Positions 61,009 to 64,000 of a DNA stretch of 64,000 bases are shown piece after piece; position 1 is the stretch's first letter, and each line of letters opens with the position of its first letter. The stretch is from NCBI GenBank assembly GCA_018003015.1, contig JAGNEZ010000024.1, forward strand, positions 1 to 64,000. Direction: 5' to 3'. A program made the translations under genes and the position numbers. The stretch comes from Phycisphaerae bacterium (GTDB lineage Bacteria; Planctomycetota; Phycisphaerae; UBA1845; PWPN01). Under the pieces are notes generated by a model, which saw only the letters and a program-made list of their open reading frames with translations, was not told the DNA's origin and did no database searches.

Positions 61009-63504
61009 CTACTTGGTGATCAGGTGGTAGGTAAAGATCGCGGAGCCGGGCTTATCGTTCAGTGAAACCGGCAGGCCGCTCTTCATCAGTTCCTCACCGT
61101 TCAACCGGAGGGTTTCACTTGAATCGAAGTTGGCGATTTCGTAGGACGCCGCCGGATCCAGGCCGCGGAGTGGCAGCCGCACCGCCTGATAAAGGCTCTC
61201 CCCGCGGCGGAAGACCTGAACCACGCCCTTGCCTAGCGCCGGCCGGTCGTACTGCCAAGCCATCCAGACGTCGGCGGCCAGCGAGTACGGCAGGAGCGGA
61301 TAGAAGTCGCCATAGAAGCAGTCGTTGATCTGACGCCACTCGTCCATCGTGGTCTTGAGCAGTTGCCAATCGAGGTTCTTGAGCCCAGTGGCGTCGGGCC
61401 CGAAGGTATACTCGGCGACCATCTGGCTGCGGATCCAGTACTGGCCGTTCTGCATGTTGTAGAGGTAGCCGGACGTGCCGTGGTACGGCAGCCACAAGGA
61501 CAGCCCGCAGGTATGGCACTGCTGGCCGTCGGGAGCGGCGTACCAATCACTGCGCAGCAGGGGCACGGCTCGCCGCAGCGTTTCCAGGTCGTTGCGCCGC
61601 CCGCCGGAGGCACACGAATCGATGAACATGCCCGGGTGGCGTCGAAGGAGCTGATCCCAATAGTCGAAGTAGCCTTCCACGTGGCGAATTTCGGTGATGC
61701 CCCGGCGATCTTCGCTGTCCGCGGCTCGCCAGTACGGCAAGGGGTCGATGTTGAAATCCTGGCGGTAGATGTCGATGCCCTGCTCGGTGAGGAGGTGATC
61801 GATGTGATCGACCAGCCACTTGCGGCAATCCGGATCACCGAGTTTGAGTAAACCGCCGTTGCGTCCGCCGTGAATCCACTCGGGATGCTGGTCGGCCAAC
61901 CACGTGCCGGGATGAACGCGTTCGGGCTCGAACCAGAGGATCGACTTGGCTCCCAGGGAGTGGACGTAGTCGCTGATCTCGCGTAGGCCCTTGGGGAATC
62001 GGCCCTTATCGACTTCCCAGGTACCGGTTTTGGGCCAGCCCACGCCTTCACATGGATACCAGCCGGCGTCCTGCCACCAGGCGTCGAATCGGATACCGTG
62101 TTGGATGTGCTCGCGAAGGAAGGACAACTCCTGCTTCGCCTCGGTCATCAGGCCGGGATAGAAGTTACCTGTACAGATCGAGGCCATGGGCGGGACGAGC
62201 TTGCCGCCCGGCCGGGGCATGTTGTGATCAATCAGCCACTGCCGCCAGATGTTCTGCCCGCGCAGCCAGTCGCCGTCGTAGAACTGCGCGACCACCAGAG
62301 GGCTTCGGACTTCCTCGCCGGGATGGAGCTTGAAGTGGGTGAGCTCCTGGCCGCCACGGACGTTCACATCCGGAGGTTGTGGGCCACTGAACAGCATGTT
62401 CCACTGACCCGCCCAGCTGAGCACGATGATCGCGCCCTTGCCCGGCCAGCCGAGGTTGAAGTACGGCATGACGGACTGGGTCGGTCGCCCGCCGGTGTTG
62501 GCGATCCGCTTTTCCTCGCCCGGAGCCAGCGGTTCGGCACGTGGCGCGTAGCTGTCCACGGTATTCAGATCCCCAGTGTTGTAGCGCAGCGTGCAACCGC
62601 CGTCGACCGGGCCGCTGAACGAAGTATCGATGGCATTGATCGCTTCTATGATCGGCGTGTCGGCGGTCGCGGTGTTCTTGAAGTACAGCGTCCACTCGGT
62701 CGTCGGATAGTCCGTGTACTCGATTGCCACGCAGCGCACGCATAGTCCAGTCGCGGGATCCGTCCAGGTGGTGACGTACTCGATGCGGGTGTCGTCCAGC
62801 TTGCGGGATTGGCGTTCAATTCTCCAGGTCTTCGCCGCCTCAGCGAACGACCGGCCGCCGTAGGTGAACGAAAACGGAGGTTCAACGCCCGACTCCACGC
62901 CGCCAGCAGAGAACAAGGGCAGATCTCCGATGTGGATCTCCTTGCCGTCGACCAGGGTGACCACGGCGTCAGCCCAGTCGGCCTGATCGCTGTTGATGTT
63001 GTCGCCCGCGTCGCCCACCACGATGGTGATTTCCGAAGCCTCGCTCAGATCCGCCTTCAGGGCCCGAGGAGCCTGGCCGCGAGCGCATACTTCGGATTTG
63101 CAGACCTCCTTGCCCCCGGCGAGCACCGAGAAAACCACGGTGCCGCCGGACCAGGTGCCGTTGGTATCGATACCGACCTGAGCAGCGAAGGACTTGGCAG
63201 GGCCAGGCAGGACAACTCGAATACGGCTATTGGCGTGACAATACAGGCCGTGCGTGAACTGCACCTCGCCGATGCGCAGGGGCTTGTCGCCGCGAGCATT
63301 TCGGTGCACGGGGCCGTAGTTGCGCTCAACGAAGAGACCTGGACCAGCCGGCGGGGTCGGCGCGGTGCCCATGAACTTCGCCTCTACCCAGGCATGGGTA
63401 CGAGCCATCTCCTTTTGGGCGGGGCGGAGCCCCATGGCCGGTGCGATCACCATCATCACCGCCAGCGCGGCGAGATACAATGAACGGATCAGAGACAGGG
63501 TCAT
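61009..63504 (-). CDS. Exported alpha-galactosidase-like GH36 enzyme with NPCBM domain
   Basis: 831 residues from ATG 63504 (GAGGA seven bases upstream). Signal peptide about 1-25. Residues about 70-200 form an NPCBM domain (FTHGLYCHANSRIRVVLPG, IDTNGTWSGGTVVF) seen on many secreted glycosidases. A beta-supersandwich (about 205-430) precedes the GH36 barrel: FDAWWQDAGWYP, KSILWFEPERV, GIDIYRQDFN with nucleophile Asp583, and LRSDWYA with acid/base Asp653. GH36 members cleave terminal alpha-galactosides from raffinose, melibiose or galactomannan. The next gene in the operon is a paralogous C-terminus (63515-64000). Confidence 0.94.
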   Translation of the reverse strand: MTLSLIRSLYLAALAVMMVIAPAMGLRPAQKEMARTHAWVEAKFMGTAPTPPAGPGLFVERNYGPVHRNARGDKPLRIGEVQFTHGLYCHANSRIRVVLPGPAKSFAAQVGIDTNGTWSGGTVVFSVLAGGKEVCKSEVCARGQAPRALKADLSEASEITIVVGDAGDNINSDQADWADAVVTLVDGKEIHIGDLPLFSAGGVESGVEPPFSFTYGGRSFAEAAKTWRIERQSRKLDDTRIEYVTTWTDPATGLCVRCVAIEYTDYPTTEWTLYFKNTATADTPIIEAINAIDTSFSGPVDGGCTLRYNTGDLNTVDSYAPRAEPLAPGEEKRIANTGGRPTQSVMPYFNLGWPGKGAIIVLSWAGQWNMLFSGPQPPDVNVRGGQELTHFKLHPGEEVRSPLVVAQFYDGDWLRGQNIWRQWLIDHNMPRPGGKLVPPMASICTGNFYPGLMTEAKQELSFLREHIQHGIRFDAWWQDAGWYPCEGVGWPKTGTWEVDKGRFPKGLREISDYVHSLGAKSILWFEPERVHPGTWLADQHPEWIHGGRNGGLLKLGDPDCRKWLVDHIDHLLTEQGIDIYRQDFNIDPLPYWRAADSEDRRGITEIRHVEGYFDYWDQLLRRHPGMFIDSCASGGRRNDLETLRRAVPLLRSDWYAAPDGQQCHTCGLSLWLPYHGTSGYLYNMQNGQYWIRSQMVAEYTFGPDATGLKNLDWQLLKTTMDEWRQINDCFYGDFYPLLPYSLAADVWMAWQYDRPALGKGVVQVFRRGESLYQAVRLPLRGLDPAASYEIANFDSSETLRLNGEELMKSGLPVSLNDKPGSAIFTYHLITK

Positions 63505-63514
63505 CAACAAGTCC

Positions 63515-64000
63515 TCATTGTGCGACCTTGTAGACCAGAACGACGGCGCCGGGCCGTTCAGCGATGTCGACGGGCAGCCCGGCCTCCATCAGGTCGCGTC
63601 CTTTGAACACCGACGACTTGTCCGTGTCCAGATTCGTGAGCGCGTAGTCTTTCGCAGGGTCGAGCCCACCGAGCTTGAAGTCGGCGCCGCGGAACATGGA
63701 TTCCTTCCGCCGGAAGACCTGGATCATGCCCTCGCCCTTCTCCGGCATATCGAACTGCCAGGCCATCCAGCTTCCGCTGTGGCGGTTACACGAAGTCAGT
63801 GGGTAGAAATCGCCGTAGTAGTAGGCACTGATCGTGCGCCACTGGTCCAATAGCTTGCGGAGAGCGGCGTAGTCGATCTCCTTCACCCGCAGGTCGATAC
63901 CGCATCCGAGGCCGGGGACGACATTGCTCCAGAAGGTGTACGGCTCGACCGGCGTGAATCCGCCGCCGTAGTAGCCGACGTTCTCGCAGGCCACGGTGCC
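63515..64000 (-). CDS. Second GH36-type alpha-galactosidase, C-terminal part (runs off the window)
   Basis: 162 codons are visible; the frame stays open at base 64000, so the N-terminus and start are outside. It aligns with the C-terminal region of the GH36 protein that follows it: YYGDFYPL is shared with GDFYPL, MAWQFDMPEKGEGMIQVFRR matches MAWQYDRPALGKGVVQVFRR, then LDPAKDYALTNLDTD. The two are tandem paralogues, 10 bases apart, and probably differ in linkage or substrate preference. Catalytic residues cannot be seen. Confidence 0.88.
   Translation of the reverse strand, partial: GTVACENVGYYGGGFTPVEPYTFWSNVVPGLGCGIDLRVKEIDYAALRKLLDQWRTISAYYYGDFYPLTSCNRHSGSWMAWQFDMPEKGEGMIQVFRRKESMFRGADFKLGGLDPAKDYALTNLDTDKSSVFKGRDLMEAGLPVDIAERPGAVVLVYKVAQ

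Overview
This 64 kb window is chromosomal DNA of very high GC. It most likely comes from a planctomycete, perhaps of the Phycisphaerae type. The signs are a DUF1080 protein, an isolated PEP-CTERM protein, a dockerin-like tail on a GH44 enzyme, a prepilin with a 'GFTLIE' N-terminus beside a zinc-ribbon protein, many exported sugar-active enzymes, short palindromic repeats that enter coding sequence, and many small operons with no conserved order. There is no plasmid or phage backbone, no rRNA and no CRISPR array. The only mobile-element trace is the last 33 codons of an IS5-like transposase at the left edge. Species-level placement cannot be made by eye.

Layout. 1-600: transposase remnant and a six-copy 18-bp palindromic tandem repeat. 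602-5015: exported GH99-like protein, DUF1080 protein, DUF4143 ATPase with its own operator-like palindrome, small HAD phosphatase. 5156-6791: dtd plus a THUMP RNA methyltransferase. 6854-9524 (minus): MBOAT O-acyltransferase and SGNH partner, a polysaccharide O-acetylation pair. 9731-14069: three exported proteins, the last carrying only what looks like a GH127 tail. 14214-17105: mutS with palindromic repeats inside the reading frame, followed by a 400-bp palindrome-rich spacer. 17514-22947: GNAT, GH44, unknown exported protein, tRNA-His, glycogen-binding module. 23142-25999 (minus): Kef-type antiporter fused to a PTS EIIA domain, then Nif3. 26205-32926 (plus): HAD hydrolase, a four-gene Bat (aerotolerance) operon, PIN-TRAM protein. 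33104-35749 (minus): stand-alone sigma factor, prepilin, zinc ribbon. 36277-40910 (minus): SGNH esterase, NagX-like acyltransferase, phosphoglucomutase. 41127-46844: GT39 transferase, DUF1611 protein, DsbD. 47146-50723 (minus): PEP-CTERM protein and an RnfC/RnfD-like pair lacking the usual cofactor motifs. 50862-53522: lipoprotein phosphodiesterase and EEP hydrolase, divergent. 53733-64000 (minus): one long co-directional sugar-catabolic cluster.

How it works together. The exported glycosidases (GH99-like, GH44, GH36), esterases and the final cluster describe a cell that degrades plant or algal polysaccharides. In the last cluster, alpha-galactosidases release sugar, a RhaT-family symporter imports it, and two SDR dehydrogenases, an MBL-fold lactonase-like enzyme, a cupin, a PfkB kinase and a DeoC aldolase could carry it to triose phosphate. 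This pathway is inferred from gene content only.

Most unusual points: (1) the RhaT-like permease has a ~70-residue insertion resembling the polysaccharide-export (Wza/Poly_export) fold; (2) the RnfC/RnfD pair lacks the flavinylation Thr, the Gly-rich and ECEP motifs and all partner subunits; (3) palindromic repeats have expanded a linker inside mutS; (4) the ten-gene sugar cluster matches no textbook pathway.
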